Shown: positions 48,890 to 60,620, numbered from the stretch's first letter. The stretch is 64,000 bases of DNA from Norana najaformis (GCA_964023275.1 OZ029915.1:1632131-1696130), one strand, 5' to 3'. The notes: generated from the letters alone by a model not told the origin. Program-made: numbers and translations.

Positions 48890-51800
48890 ATGGAAATGGA
48901 AGACTCTGGTAGTACAATTGATCTGGCCAGTTTCAACGACAGCGATATGACGAGTGATGCGGAACTTGCCGAGCGGTTACAAATGGAAGAATTTGAATCA
49001 CTTAATGCTTCTGATTTTGAAGTTGCTCGGCATTTGCAGGTTTCTCCTCTTTGATTGGTTGATTGATTGATTGATTTGTTGATTGGTTGGTTGATTGATT
49101 TGTTGATTAATTGGTTGACTGATTGATTAATTGGTTGACTGATTGATTAATTGGTTGACTGATTGATTAATTGGTCAATTGATTGATTAATTGGTTGACT
49201 GATTGATTAATTGGTCAATTGATTGATCAATTGATTAATAAATTGGTTGATTGACTGATTGATTAATTGGTCATTGGTCGATTGATCTATTAATTGTTTG
49301 ATTATTTGGTTGGTTGATTTGTGGGTTGATAAGTTAGCTGATTAATTTTTCATTCATTTCTGTGGTTGATTTGTTCATTCACTTGTTTTCATCATTTTTT
49401 TATCTGAAGGGTTCATTTACATTCATTTGTTCATTTGCAGTGTGGTAGATTATTTGATTGAATTTGGTTTGAAAAATTTTGTTGCATTTTCAGGAAATGG
49501 AGAGACGAAATGCATCAATTTTTCTTCCGGAACTTTTCATGTTTGGAGAAGCTGTGAGGGGATCAAACTTCGGTCATCAGGTGAGAAACTGAAGCTGGCA
49601 ACATATACTAGTGTCTCTTCTCATTCATTCCTTCATTCATTCATTCAGAGCATTTATATAGCACCCCACCACTCTGGAATGAACTCCCACCAGAATTGTG
49701 ACAATTATCTGACCCGTCATACGAACTTGTCAACATGTCTCCCCTTGCAATTTCTGCGCAGATCTTTTGCTCAAAACCATACATGTATAAACATATATCT
49801 TTATAAACAAACTTGTAAACATAAACTTATAAACAAACTTATACATCTCAAATGAGAAAGTGAGTCAATGATTTTACGTTTTGACAAGCTAGTCTGTTCT
49901 GCATGTTTATTTTTTCTTCAGGCTGAACTTTGGAGATACCGTCCACCCCGACCACCACCTCCAATGCCTATGGAGATCTCTGAAACCTCCAACTATGACG
50001 AGCCTCGCGTTGTTCCCAGTGAACCCTCTACTGATAACTCGAGCGAAGGTGCCATGTCCAGTGATGCGCAGCAAGGCACTACATCTGCCTCTTTGTTTCC
50101 TGTAGTCTCTTCACGCTGCAGCCTGACAAGGAGAGCACAAAGGTCAATCAACCGTAACCGCAGGGACCCCGTTGCATTTTTTGCTGTAACCCCAACTGAC
50201 ATGCCCACTGATGCAGAACAGTCACGAGATACAGATAACCGCAGGGAACCTGTTGCAGCTGCTGCCTCTCCAAATATCACAACCACTCGTGTGGAACGGT
50301 TACGAGAAGCAATGGCCCGTAACTCTGTGGGCCATCCTGCGGTTGTCGCTACTCCAAACTTTGCAGCCGCTGATCCAGAACAGTCACGAGGTCCTGCAAA
50401 CCGGAACCGTAATCGTAACCGTTTGGGCCGCCCTGTGGTCACTACACTTCCAAATGACACAGCCAATGATGCACAGGAATTACGAGATGCACTCAACCAT
50501 AACCACTTGGATCCTATGGCACCCGTTATGCCTCCAACTGAGACAGCTGCCGATGCGGAACAACCACATCGCAACGTGCCGCCTCCACTGCCACCTCGAC
50601 GTCAAAGACGCCCCTACAGGAATAGGAGGATGCACGCACCTGGTGTTGATTTTGGTTTGCCATTTGCAGGATGTAAGCTTCAAAACTGATTTCAAGATTT
50701 TTGGTATTTTCACTTCCTATTGAATTTGACGACGCTTGCATTTAGCTCTGATTTGGTCTTTTAAGTTTAAATATCATTTGTTCAGTTTGTTTTCGTGCAT
50801 AGTTTGGATTGCATGTACTGTTAACAATGCTACATTTCTATTTTGGTTGCCATCTTACCTTCAACTGTGTGTTGATAGGTGACCCCAATTAAGTGGAACT
50901 CAGGTCCTTTCTGGGTCTGCCTTTTGTGTCCTGCTCAGCGGTAAAATGTGACATGTTGTGTGTAGGAATGTCACTGTGAGGCATGGTAGCCTATTGGTTA
51001 AAGCCCAGCTTCATGAACACAACAAAACTTACATCTAGCTCATTTTTACTCTAAAAAGCTTGAGGAAGATTTTTAGAATTGTAACATTAAACTGTGTTCT
51101 TGCTTCATAATATTTTATGCTTCTTGTCTCTGTTATTTGTGCATAACTGGTTAATTTGGTGTTTCAATTAAGTTCATGAAACTCTGCGCTTGCCTGGTTG
51201 GACTCCGAACCGCCGTGTAAGTGTTTTCATTGGATGATTTCTTTTGTAGTGTTGGTAATTTGTTAAAATAATAATATAATTATTAACTTCTGATGCGCCG
51301 GTGTCTAATGCACAAGGCATCAACCGATGGTGCACCAAAGCCAAGCCGCAATCAGGTAAATATCCAAAAGGTCAGTCCACAAGACAGAGAGGCAGCCTAA
51401 GGTGGATAAGCACTTTGAAGAGGGTAGGTTTTAAGTCGAGAACAAAATGACACAAGCGACTGAGCAGAATGTACAGACACGGGGAGGGAGTTCACACGCC
51501 CCTTATTTCATTTGATCTCCACTTAAAGCTGACCTTTTCAGCTGGCTTGTCGGCCGCAGGCTGCCCCTCTGTTTCAGTGGACTAATTTTCTGGGTATTTT
51601 CCTGACTGTCGGTTAATTTTGGTGAGCCATCAGTTGGTGCCTTGTCGATTGGTCTTACAGAAATTGTTGCAAATTACACCAAAAGCTGAATATTTGGTTT
51701 CTTTTGTCAGTGTTAGTGCAGAATAATTTTTTTTAAGGAAATGATGCGATTTTTTGTTTTCAGCATTATGAATACTCACGAATTTTGGACGAGGATGACG

Positions 51801-53294
51801 GCTCAGGAAATAATTACGAAGTATGTTGTTGTTTTCATTCATTTCATTTCACTGTGTAACTGATGTAACTGAATATTTGTGATGACACCTTTTAAATGTT
51901 CGGGTTCATTAAGAACAGCAAGTTTATCTTTAAGAGAATAGTTCTTAAATAATTCAGAAAGTAAAAGTCACAATCGTTGAGCTCTGATACACATGCAGAA
52001 ACCACACGGCAGAGTATCTATTGAAAGGTCATCTAATGGCATATTCCTAGTGATAACTGGTTGTAAAGTCTGGATGTTACGTCTTTTACCATCTGCAAGG
52101 GATGTACGAGTCGGTGAGCTTAATCGTATGTTGCAAATGCTTATTGAACTTTCGTGATTCCTCGTCCCCAACATAACACGGACCAGGAACTGTGAAAATG
52201 GATCAGGTAAACTACTGTCTAAAACTATACAGCATCTGGTGAGAATAATTTGGGCATGTGCTATGGAAGAGTGGGGACTGCCTAGAGAAAGAGATCATCC
52301 AAGGCACAATTCTTGGATCCCAAGCTCAAGGAAGACCCTAGATGACATGGATAGACAACATCAAGTCATGGACTGTATTATCGTTCAGCCAGTTATGACA
52401 GGAGACGAGGGACAGAAGCAGATCCTCGGATTGAGGACAGTTGAAGACAGAACAAGACAAGACTAGTAGTTGAAACAGCAGGTAAGTAGCTACAGCATCC
52501 CATACACTGAAGATCCATCCCACTCTAACACGATCTGTACAGCCATCTATGTTTGTAGGCACTTTGGGAGTTGTCCGAACGAATTGGGGAGGCCACCAAC
52601 AAAGGACTTGATCTCATTCAAATCACGCGCCTACCGACAATGAAGTACACGGCGCCTTCATCAACAATGGCATCAGACGACATGACATCTGACAATGCAG
52701 CGTCAAGCAGTTCGTCTTCGGAGTCGATGTCCGACGCGACGTTGGCTGCTATGGAGACCGTGTGTCGTATCTGTCTGTGCAACTTTGAGAATGGCGAAGT
52801 CCTTCGAGCATTGCCATGTTGTCATCGGTTTCATGTTGACTGCATTGACCAGTGGATCAAGGTATGTCTTTCTACTCGCAGCATTCGTGACTGTGCCTGA
52901 GGAAACCCGGCCTAAGTCGGAAATATTTGAAAAGGTGATTTAATAATAATAATAATAAGACAATTTATATAGCGCCATAACATAACCGGGGTTGAAAAAA
53001 GGGCGCTGTACATTCACCAGTGCATTCAGCCGTTGAAGGATAAGCTGAAAAGGAATGTTTTCAACCGTGTTTTAAATGTATCCAGTGAAGGGGATTACTT
53101 GACATACTCGGGAAGACTGTTCCACACCACAGGTCTGGCATTACATTAGGTACTGTTTACTTTTCTATCGGCTGATCGATTGTTTGAGCGCGAGAATTTT
53201 GTTTTTGTTTTTTTCATAGCAAAACGCCATCTGTCCGGTGTGCAGGGATAGCATTAAAGACCATTTCAAGACAATTGCCCATTGGAACCAGTGA
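48890..53294 (+). CDS. RING-H2 E3 ubiquitin ligase, RNF38/RNF44 type
   Basis: Seven exons: 48890-49039, 49494-49580, 49922-50672, 51173-51216, 51764-51820, 52559-52861, 53220-53294; 1467 nt, 488 residues, all GT-AG. RING-H2 ligases hand ubiquitin from an E2 to substrates. The C-terminal RING has ligands C432, C435, C450, H452, H455, C458, C469, C472 (VCRIC, PCCHRFHVDC, ICPVC). The stretch YEALWELSERIGEATNKGL then RLPTMKY is the element preceding the RING in RNF38/RNF44. Between it and the RING lies a Ser/Asp-rich insert (about 396-428) longer than in the vertebrate proteins. The N-terminus has an ERLQMEEFES segment and an acidic stretch; a proline-rich segment (RPPRPPPPMPM) opens exon 3. Residues about 156-298 are imperfect repeats of ~28 residues rich in DAEQSR and NRNR. 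The orthologue is likely RNF38/44, but the N-terminal half is too diverged to give a symbol. Confidence 0.9.
49045..49340. repeat. (TTGATTGA)n degenerate array in intron 1 of the RING ligase
   Basis: TTGATTGATTGG units with a higher-order unit of about 28 bp (TTGACTGATTGATTAATTGG) repeated five to six times. It begins about 12 nt after the exon 1 donor. Confidence 0.9.
49655..49795 (+). mobile_element. CR1/L2-like RT C-terminal fragment
   Basis: Plus-strand frame gives PLWNELPPEL, then a remnant of the final FxxxLK motif (ISAQIFCSKP). It begins directly after a reverse-type retroposon end (GCATTTATATAGCACC), so two fragments are joined. In intron 2 of the RING ligase. Confidence 0.65.
51285..51490 (-). 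repeat. L2-tailed retroposon, family B
   Basis: Plus strand: AACTTCTGATGCGCCGGTGT, AATGCACAAGGCATCAACCG, AAATATCCAAAAGGTCAGTC, GACAGAGAGGCAGCC. In intron 4 of the RING ligase. Confidence 0.7.
52230..52470 (+). mobile_element. Degraded non-LTR retrotransposon C-terminal tail
   Basis: Frame reads LVRIIWACAMEEWGLPRERD and then, after frame damage, segments resembling the GHxxR ... TWxDxIKSW end of RTE/L1-like ORF2 (ATGGATAGACAACATCAAGT). In intron 5 of the RING ligase. Confidence 0.5.
52955..53150 (-). mobile_element. CR1/L2-like RT C-terminal fragment
   Basis: Reverse complement carries VWNSLPEYVK-like and LDTFKTRLKTFLFSL-like readings followed by GGCGCTATATAAATTGTC and a (TTA)n tail at 52950. 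In intron 6 of the RING ligase. Confidence 0.65.
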
Positions 53295-53620
53295 CCAAGA
53301 AAAGGAGAGTGACAACAGAGGAAGAAGATGCGTTTTGATGTTGACTTTCAATTCCAAATTTTCAACTCATTGGCTGTCTTGCTCAGTAAAGAAATATTGG
53401 AGTCAGTCTGGCGACGCTTTTATTTTTAATTTGTAGCTTTGAATTTGAAATTATGCCTGTGTGTTTTCGGAAAGCTGACATTTGAATAGTCTTAGAGTGA
53501 GATGCCAGGCAGAATTTATGATTCGTTGAGCTTTGCAGCATCGCGTTTTTGGTTGTTGTTTTTCGGAATACCCTACTTTTTTATCATTTAGGTGTTAAAT
53601 ATTTTATCAAGTGATCGTTA

Positions 53621-53626
53621 ATTAAA
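53621..53626 (+). terminator. Possible poly(A) signal ATTAAA of the RING ligase gene
   Basis: ATTAAA lies about 330 nt after the stop codon; no canonical AATAAA was seen closer. Confidence 0.3.
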
Positions 53627-53919
53627 TACTGATGGCAGCCAAAAGAAGCGAATCATCCATTCCTATGGCTCGGTATGCGCCAGACACTGATTTTAGTGTT
53701 CAGGTGGAAATCTCAAGATTGTCTCTGAGATCACATAGAGAAAAAGCGTTAGTGGCATTTGCGATTGTAACAGAGCTGTTGTCTTGCTGTGGTAGATCCT
53801 GCTGAGTAAAAAGCCAATTCAGCTCATTTTAGATGACTTCTTGAATTTATCTTATGTACTCATATCAGTCTAAGTGCTGCATGGTCTGTTTTGGTAATCC
53901 AATGATTGTCAGTTTGAAC

Positions 53920-54125
53920 TTGCTGAGTGGACTCATTGTAACAACTGTCTCTGTCACCAAGCAATAGAAATTGGTATTGGCTTAAGATGGAAGGTAAACA
54001 GCAAGTCTTGTGATGCACTGACTCTGTGTGGAACTTCAGGATTTGTCCATTGCTTGGTCAAGGATGTAGGAGAAGGAAATTCCCTACTTTTCTCTATGGG
54101 ACATGGGAGTTATACTTGTTTATCT
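53920..54125 (+). repeat. tRNA-headed SINE, family C-tRNA (head degraded)
   Basis: CTGTCACCAAGCAATAG, GGAAGGTAAACAGCAAGTCT, GGATTTGTCCATTGCTTGGT and an end TATGGGACATGGGAGTTATA. Confidence 0.7.
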
Positions 54126-55865
54126 ACATACGTGTATATATAATATATGTGCGTGCATGTGTGTGCGTATTGCATAAATACTTGCATGTTTAGTAAGGTC
54201 TATCCATAAATATGTGTTGAAACCTCTTTCATGTCGGATGAAGGCCAGTGTGTAACTCTGACTTGATGTCATCTGTTAGCTGGGAATCCATGTGTTATTA
54301 TTATTATTATTATTCGAGGTTCCTACACAATAGCCAGAGAGGCTCAAAACCATACTGGTAACCTGCAACTGGTGACTTTCCTAGTTATATGAACACTGGT
54401 TCCTTACTGATGAAATTTTTCTTCTGATGAACTTTGACATCATTCAAGCTAGCGTAGAGAGTGTTCTGATTAAATTCTTTTGAAGAGACTCAATACAAAT
54501 AAATTTACGATTAAACTGTAAATGTGTACATTGTTCTGTAGCAGCCGTATGTACTGGACCCTGCTCATTTTTCAGTGAATCAGTTGGGTGAAGTGCTTCA
54601 CCACCACTGCCCGTTTTTCAAATAAATTAACAAAACAACACTTGCAATCACGTGATCGGAGATTTGGATTCTAAATTTAATACAGCTTCAGAACTTGACC
54701 TTATTTATGTGACATTACCTTGTTATAATGCAATATTTAATATGACTCCCAAAGGCAACGTTTTAACGAGGTTAGAGTAGCAGTGTTTGGACTGATATGT
54801 GTGTGTAAATATAAATTCTGTGCGTCTGTTTTTAATCAGTTTCATGATAGCTTATCGCAGAAATTGCTACAGAGGCCGACTAAGCTCTGTCGCGGCGACT
54901 GGCTTTCAAATACTTGAGTGTAATGAATTTTACAATAACTTGGTTTTGTAGAACGTCTGGACAGGAAAGTTTTATTTGAAACTGTCTGCTTTGGCCTTGA
55001 TTGCTACCTTTTGTTTAAAATGTGCGCTTTTATGTAGATACTTGAGCCAGCCAGATGTGAAGTAAACTTGTGTTGGTTTCAGGTTGCAGCTTCCAATTGA
55101 AGTCAGTTAATTTTCTTAGGTTAATTATAATTTCTTAATGCTGCATTTATATAGCTCCATTATTAACACAGTTCATTTTGTTCACTGGTTCTGTATTCTA
55201 ACAGTTGCAAGTGTGAACCTTCTGAGTAGACTCTGTAAGAAACCTGGGCAACTTGTTAGCTTACGTGTGCCTCAGTCAGCAAGCAGAACAGGGTACAAGT
55301 GTAAGCAGGGAACTAAATGGTAAGTCCTGCAATGCCCTGACCCCGTGTCCAGGACCTTGGAATCCGTCCATTGCCGGTTCAAGAGACTAAGAAAATGATA
55401 AGAGTGCCTCCCCTTAGTCTTGGGGGAAATCTGGCCGCAAATCCCAGTCTGAGTTGGGGAAAGCTGTTGGGTTATCCCCTCAAGCTGGTTTTGGTTAGGG
55501 ATTGGGTAAATATTAATCTACATGTTTTTCTATGGCGACTGTGTGGTCTTGACCCTGCTGATTTTAAAACGAATTCATCAGTGAAGGTTGTCTGCTAAAA
55601 TTTCTATTTTGTATTATGCTAATTGCTGCTTCTAGAAAACAGTTAGTGAAAATGGCGTAGTGGCTGAAGGATTATTAAAATATGTTGGCTTAGGGACTGT
55701 TATTTTTGTTTATGAAGGAATTTATGTGGTGACTTTAAAGATGTTTTTTGTTTATGTGGGTATTTATGTAGCGACTTTTAAGAGCATCGGAATAGTGCTG
55801 AGACGTAGCTTTGGGTTCTCATGCTGAGAGTGCCCTGGAGCAGTTATAGAGGCTATATTAATTGA

Positions 55866-56055
55866 CAGTTATAGTGTAAATGTAAATGTTTTTCTATAAT
55901 GACCATATGGCCTTGACTGTGCTCACTTTTCAGTGAAGATTTTGGTGAAATGCTTCACCACCGCTGCCGATGTGAATGGGTGCCACAAGCGTTTAAGATC
56001 CCCGTGTACAGACCATGCTAGCCCGAGATTCAAATCTCTGAAATAAGCCGTGCTG
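55866..56055 (-). repeat. tRNA-headed SINE, family E, near full length
   Basis: In the reverse complement: CAGAGATTTGAATCTCGGGC (box-B-like), then GGTCTGTACACGGGGATCTT, CACCCATTCACATCGGCAGC, GGTGGTGAAGCATTTCACC, GTCAAGGCCATATGGTC and a TAGAAAAACATTTACATTTA tail. It is the best copy for defining the family. Confidence 0.7.
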
Positions 56056-56189
56056 CAATGTGCTGACAAATACACATTAGCTAGCTTAGATATCTGCAAC
56101 GTACTGTAGTCTGAAAATGTATCATGAACTCTCTCAGGTGGAGCAGTACATAAGTGTTTTTATCGTTTTTGTTCCAGTTGATGGGAAGC

Positions 56190-56430
56190 AGTGCTGTGAT
56201 TGGTTTGCAAATTGGGGCCATGACCTATATGTTGAATGCCGTGTTCTCATTGGCTAATAAAATAAGGTTTATTTGTACCGTGTTCTGATTGGCTGGCATG
56301 AAAGGGTTCTCTCCATGCTGAATTCTGATTGGTGGTGAAATTTGAGTTGTTCATTGAGCCTTGCGATTGGTTGGTGGGATGGCATTTTGAGTGGTCTGAT
56401 TGGCTGTTGCTGTTTGGTTATGTTTTCAGC
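56190..56430 (+). repeat. Degenerate tandem repeat carrying six ATTGG (inverted CCAAT) motifs
   Basis: ATTGG occurs at about 56198, 56252, 56288, 56327, 56366 and 56398, mostly as TGATTGGCTG or TGATTGGT, in units of roughly 35-55 bp that share CCGTGTTCTGATTGGC-like text. About 460 bp further is a GC-rich island. Confidence 0.6.
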
Positions 56431-56554
56431 TCTGCCAATGAGGTATCAATCTGTTCAGTGATGGGTAAAATTCCTTGAAAAGTATTCAAATAGTATTTTA
56501 AATCCTTTTAAATATTTAAAATACTATTTTAATACTTTACACCTCTTCTTCCTC

Positions 56555-56755
56555 TTTTCTCTCTCTCTCTGCTCCAACCCCAGACATCACCCACCTTAGC
56601 TGCCACGCTGTATCTCTGCCTGACTCCTGGATCTTGACCTGGAACCGAACCCTTTTGCCTGTCGATTTTGATTTTTTGATTGAGCACCAGTGAATAAGTT
56701 GGTCCTTGTGATGTGGCTTTCGTTGGGTGCTGTAGAAATCTCGGAGTTACGACTA
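56555..56755 (+). mobile_element. L2-like family A 3' end
   Basis: CCTGACTCCTGGATCTTGAC, CTGGAACCGAACCCTTTTGC, AGCACCAGTGAATAAGTTGG, GGGTGCTGTAGAAATCTCGG, then TTACGACTACC and an (ATA)n run. Confidence 0.75.
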
Positions 56756-56863
56756 CCATAATAATAATAATAATAATAATAACAACAATAATAGTAATAA
56801 TAGCTTGTATATGTGTTTGCATATGTCAACGTGTATGAATGTGTCTGCGTATATATGTATATG

Positions 56864-57101
56864 CGGATTGTCGCACCTCCGATCAGTCCTGGCCTAACCG
56901 CATCTGAGGCTACAAGCGCTGCTGCTGCTGCTGCTGCTACTGCGGCTCCATCTGACCCGAACTTACTTGCGTTGCTGCAGCAGCCGATAGGTGCTGGGTG
57001 GGGAGGGGGCTCGGTTGTTTCGCAGCGACTGCCGGATGGATGGAGGGATGGGCGTCAGTTTGGAACCTGATGGGTGACGCGCTGTGACGCAGGATGTTCA
57101 A
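56864..57101 (+). other. GC-rich exon-like island of unknown function
   Basis: About 240 bp with much higher GC than its surroundings. One plus frame is open to 57070 and reads SPGLTASEATSAAAAAAATA then SDPNLLALLQQPIGAGWGGG and RLPDGWRDGRQFGT before a stop; it includes a (GCT)n poly-alanine run. A good splice donor (TTCAAG|gtgagcc) follows at 57101, with an ATG six bases before it (ATGTTCAAG), so it could equally be a 5' UTR/first exon. I do not recognise the protein, and no partner exon was found with confidence. Confidence 0.3.
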
Positions 57102-57284
57102 GGTGAGCCACATCACTCGATGCCTAAGGCTGCGACTTTATGAGGCAGCGTTGAGGGATGGTAATCCCCAGTCAGTCATTTAGTCAGTCAGCCAGTTGAG
57201 CTTAATTTCAGTTTCATATTATTGATAGTTGATAAAGTAGATTGTTGTTTCACTCAAATGGTGATTTAAATTATTTGTAAAGGT

Positions 57285-57790
57285 AAGCGTAATTGTAAAC
57301 TCGAAATTTCTACAGCATCCAACGAAAGCTAAGTCGCGGGAACTAGCATGTTCACAGGCGCTCAGTCAAAATAAAATCGATAGGCAGGAAGGGTTCGGAT
57401 CCAGGTCAAGATCCAGGAGTCAGACAGTCGGACGGCTACAGTGGATGGTGTTTGAAATTGAAGCGAGAAAGTAAGTATATTCTTTATTAACCAATAGCTA
57501 ATCGCACATCAGTTTACAAGTATTTAAGAACACAAGAAAACTTAATATTCATACAACATCCTAACAATAAAACATTTACGAGTTAAATTGTCAGCAGGAG
57601 GAATAATACGATCATGGGTGTGGGGAGGAGAGATAAGGGGAAGAGGAAGAATCAGGATAAGATTTTTGGGGAAAGAGATGTTTTCAGTCTTGAGTGAAAG
57701 ACCAGCGCAAGAAACTGAGAGGCAAAGTTTTGGCGAGTTCGTATGATGGATCAGATAATTGGCTGAATCACACAAACAACCAGTTTAACG
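57285..57790 (-). mobile_element. L2-like family A, longest copy (RT end plus 3' UTR)
   Basis: 3' end at 57285 with (GTAA)-type tail, then the reversed 3' UTR. At 57600-57780 the reverse complement encodes CAGLSLKTENISFPKNLI, the end of the RT frame in the FxxxLKTxLF position. The open frame 57542-57775 on this strand is this remnant. Confidence 0.75.
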
Positions 57791-59289
57791 ACAAGACACG
57801 CTTCAGGATATAAGTCAAAAATGCACCAAATTGAGTCACATTACCAAGAGTCGTATGTCACGAGATCTGAGCTCAGCTTTAACTTTGTTCCTCGTTCGCT
57901 CTCCAGGGCCAACAGCTCTACTGTCAAGCCGCCTAGCGGCTGGGAGGATTTAGCAGCAGGACCTGAACAAGTTAACTGCTTTTGTTTATGAGAACCGAAT
58001 GGGAAACTGGTTGGACGCTTCTGAATTCGTCTGCACCTAATTTTTGGATCATCCTGTAAACTGACCTTGTAAGGTAAGTGGAGTTCAAGTGTAACTTTTC
58101 TCGTGTCATCGATTTATGCAGCGTCTGTTATTTTTTAAGGGGCTCGGTTGAGAGGAATATCTGAGGGTCAGACAAACTTATTGTTCTTAACGAACTTTGG
58201 CAATGATTAAGCTAACGAGCGCCGCGTTTTTTTATAGTTAATTAAAGGTGCTATATAAAGTGTCTAGATAAATAAAAGCAATACATACATACATACTTGT
58301 GCATACATACATACATACATACATATATGGTTCTTACCTCAATACAAGAATGTGTTACTTTTACTGTTTGTTTAGCTAGAGGTCGCTGTTAATGTGTTAC
58401 AACGTGTGAAGGAATTGTCCTTTAGGGCCGAGAGACCTGAAGTTTAGCGTCCGGGAGGGCATTGATGTAATTAAGGCAATTTAGCCCCTGTTTGTCTGAC
58501 GCTATTATACTCTTGTTTGCATCGGTGCACGAGGCGTTTAGGCCTATAATGAAAGTTCAGGATCCTAGGCATAAATCCTGTCTTGCGGCTGTTCGTTCGG
58601 CTACGTCTGTTTGGCTAAGGGTGCGAAGAGCTACTTTTGTTTTTCAAAGACAAAATTTCGGTTTTAGGGTTTTTCAAGGTTTTTGGTTTTGGTGCTTTTT
58701 TCGTTTTTCCAGCCGAAGCAAAACAGAACTGCAGCGGTGCATAGAATGTTTAGGCCTAACTTTGAGTTTTGGTCCGTGGTGCAAGCTGAAGTGCAGCACG
58801 ATCTGCTTAAACATCGCAATTTTTTGTTTTCCAAACAAAATAATTTAAAAACAAAAATCCTATTTTCTTTTTTGATTTTCTTTTCTTTTATTTTATTTTC
58901 TGCCGAAAAGCAAAAACACACGACCTAATTTTCTCAATCACAGCGTCACATGTAAGCCACATAAAGCCCATATGACCATATGACCCATATGACCATATGA
59001 CCCATATGACAACGTTGCCGTGTGAGTTTCAGCTGTTTTGCTTATAACGCTGTTATAGCGGTTGAGACTTTCATATGTTTTTTAGCTTCTTCTTCAAACT
59101 GGAAAACCTTAAAAACTAAAGAACCTACTTCTTGCGCCCTTGGTTTAGTAGTAGTTCCGCAGTTTAACGACAGCTTATGGCATCAAAGGTTGTTGCCGTC
59201 GCCCTCCTCCTTTATCCAGGCTTGGGACTGGCACTACCCCCAAACAAGGCAGTGGCGGAGTTAAGGTAAAATATATACTAGGGTCTATG

Positions 59290-59520
59290 GACTGTTCTTT
59301 TTTCCGGGCAAGTTGTTTGCGCACACCGTGCCTCTGTCACCAAGCAGTATAACTCGGTACCGGCGTAAGCTGGGAAGTAAACAGCAAGTCCTGCAATGCG
59401 CTGGCCCCGTATCCAGGACCCTGGCTGGGATTTGTCCATTGCCGGCTGAAGGGCCAGGAAAAGGAAATGAGCGCTCCCCTACGTCTCACTTGTGGGATAT
59501 GGGGAATACTTTAGTATAGG
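59290..59520 (+). repeat. tRNA-headed SINE, family C-tRNA (5' truncated)
   Basis: GTTTGCGCACACCGTGCCTC, GTAAGCTGGGAAGTAAACAG, CAAGTCCTGCAATGCGCTGG, GGGATTTGTCCATTGCCGGC, end GGGATATGGGGAATACTTTA. Confidence 0.8.
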
Positions 59521-59629
59521 CTGGTTGAGATCCATATAACAGGTTATTCCACCCACATCCTCCCCTTAACAACGATCAGTCAACCGAGAGGCAACCCCAT
59601 TACCAACTTAATTTTCTTAGCCTAGGCAT

Positions 59630-59830
59630 ATGAGGGCGGGTGCCCAGTCCTCTCCCTCGTCGTCTGATCTTCCAACCGACAGTGCGCAGTCGATGCACTC
59701 ATTTCCTTTCTGAGTTCGCTAGACAGTGCAAGTAGAACAGAATTCTCGACATTCTCTGCTCCGGCTGGGATTTGAACCGCAATCCGCGGGTTGTCAGACC
59801 AGCGTTCTAACCACTAGACCATCGCGTGAC
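59630..59830 (-). repeat. tRNA-headed SINE, family F-tRNA
   Basis: Reverse complement: GCGATGGTCTAGTGGTTAGA head, B box GCGGTTCAAATCC, then CTAGCGAACTCAGAAAGGAA and AGATCAGACGACGAGGGAGA. Matches 38880-39075. Confidence 0.8.
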
Positions 59831-60199
59831 TTTTTTGGGTTCAATCCTAACTAAAATCCCGTATAGTTAATGGTGGCATTTCTGCATTGCGTAGCTTTCA
59901 AGTTATACGGTTTGGGTTTTCTGGATTTCTTGATTGTCGGAATTAATTGGATGTATTGCAAACTGATGTAAACAGACATTTATGTGGCGCCCCCTTAGTG
60001 CATGTCGTAATGAGTGCATCGACCGTACACTGTCGATGGAAAGACAGGCCACTGCGGTCAACGGCTAACAAAACGTGACACAACATTCAACGCTGCTCCA
60101 CAGAACGATCAATTAATAATTAATTAATTGCAGTTAATTAATAATTAATTAATTCGTTCTCTTATTTATATAGCTCAAATGCTTAATAAATAATTGCAA

Positions 60200-60335
60200 A
60201 ACATGCACCGGTGGCGCTTAGCACTTGTGCGCGAAGGACTTAGTCAAAGTCTTGTATTGGTCCCCGGGGAAGATCAAACCCGGACACTCAGCGTTAGAGG
60301 CGAGCGCTCGACCAGTAGGCTAATGTGTCCCAGTT
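60200..60335 (-). repeat. tRNA-headed SINE, related to family B-tRNA
   Basis: Reverse complement: GGGACACATTAGCCTACTGG head, B-box-like CCGGGTTTGATC, then GACCAATACAAGACTTTGAC and TAAGTCCTTCGCGC. Confidence 0.65.
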
Positions 60336-60620
60336 TTAGGTGTGTAAGTGCCTGTCGATATAAAAATCATGTGAGGACCTATAGGTCACATAAATTGTCT
60401 GCTAATAACGAAAAATCATTGCTGACATCATCCAGAGACCTAATTGAGCATTTACTATATTCAAACACAAACAGGGATCTCCTTTTTTCACACGAAAAAA
60501 CTGTAGCGAAAGGCAGTTCGTTGTGATGGGCAAAAACTATTTCATACTATGCTAGCCTCACTGATGGTGAATGAAAGATAGATTGATACATCGATTACGA
60601 TTACATACAAACACACATAC

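Noticed and set aside
50211..50723. 170-codon plus frame and 193-codon minus frame over the RING ligase exon 3
   Set aside because: They are shadows of the repeat-rich true frame, which is fixed by splice phases on both sides.
58492..58848. 118-codon open frame
   Set aside because: Phe-rich second half comes from T-rich DNA that is nearly palindromic around 58660-58920; no motif found.
59760..59825. Possible minus-strand tRNA gene
   Set aside because: It has a tRNA-like head but is repeated with its SINE body at 38880-39075.
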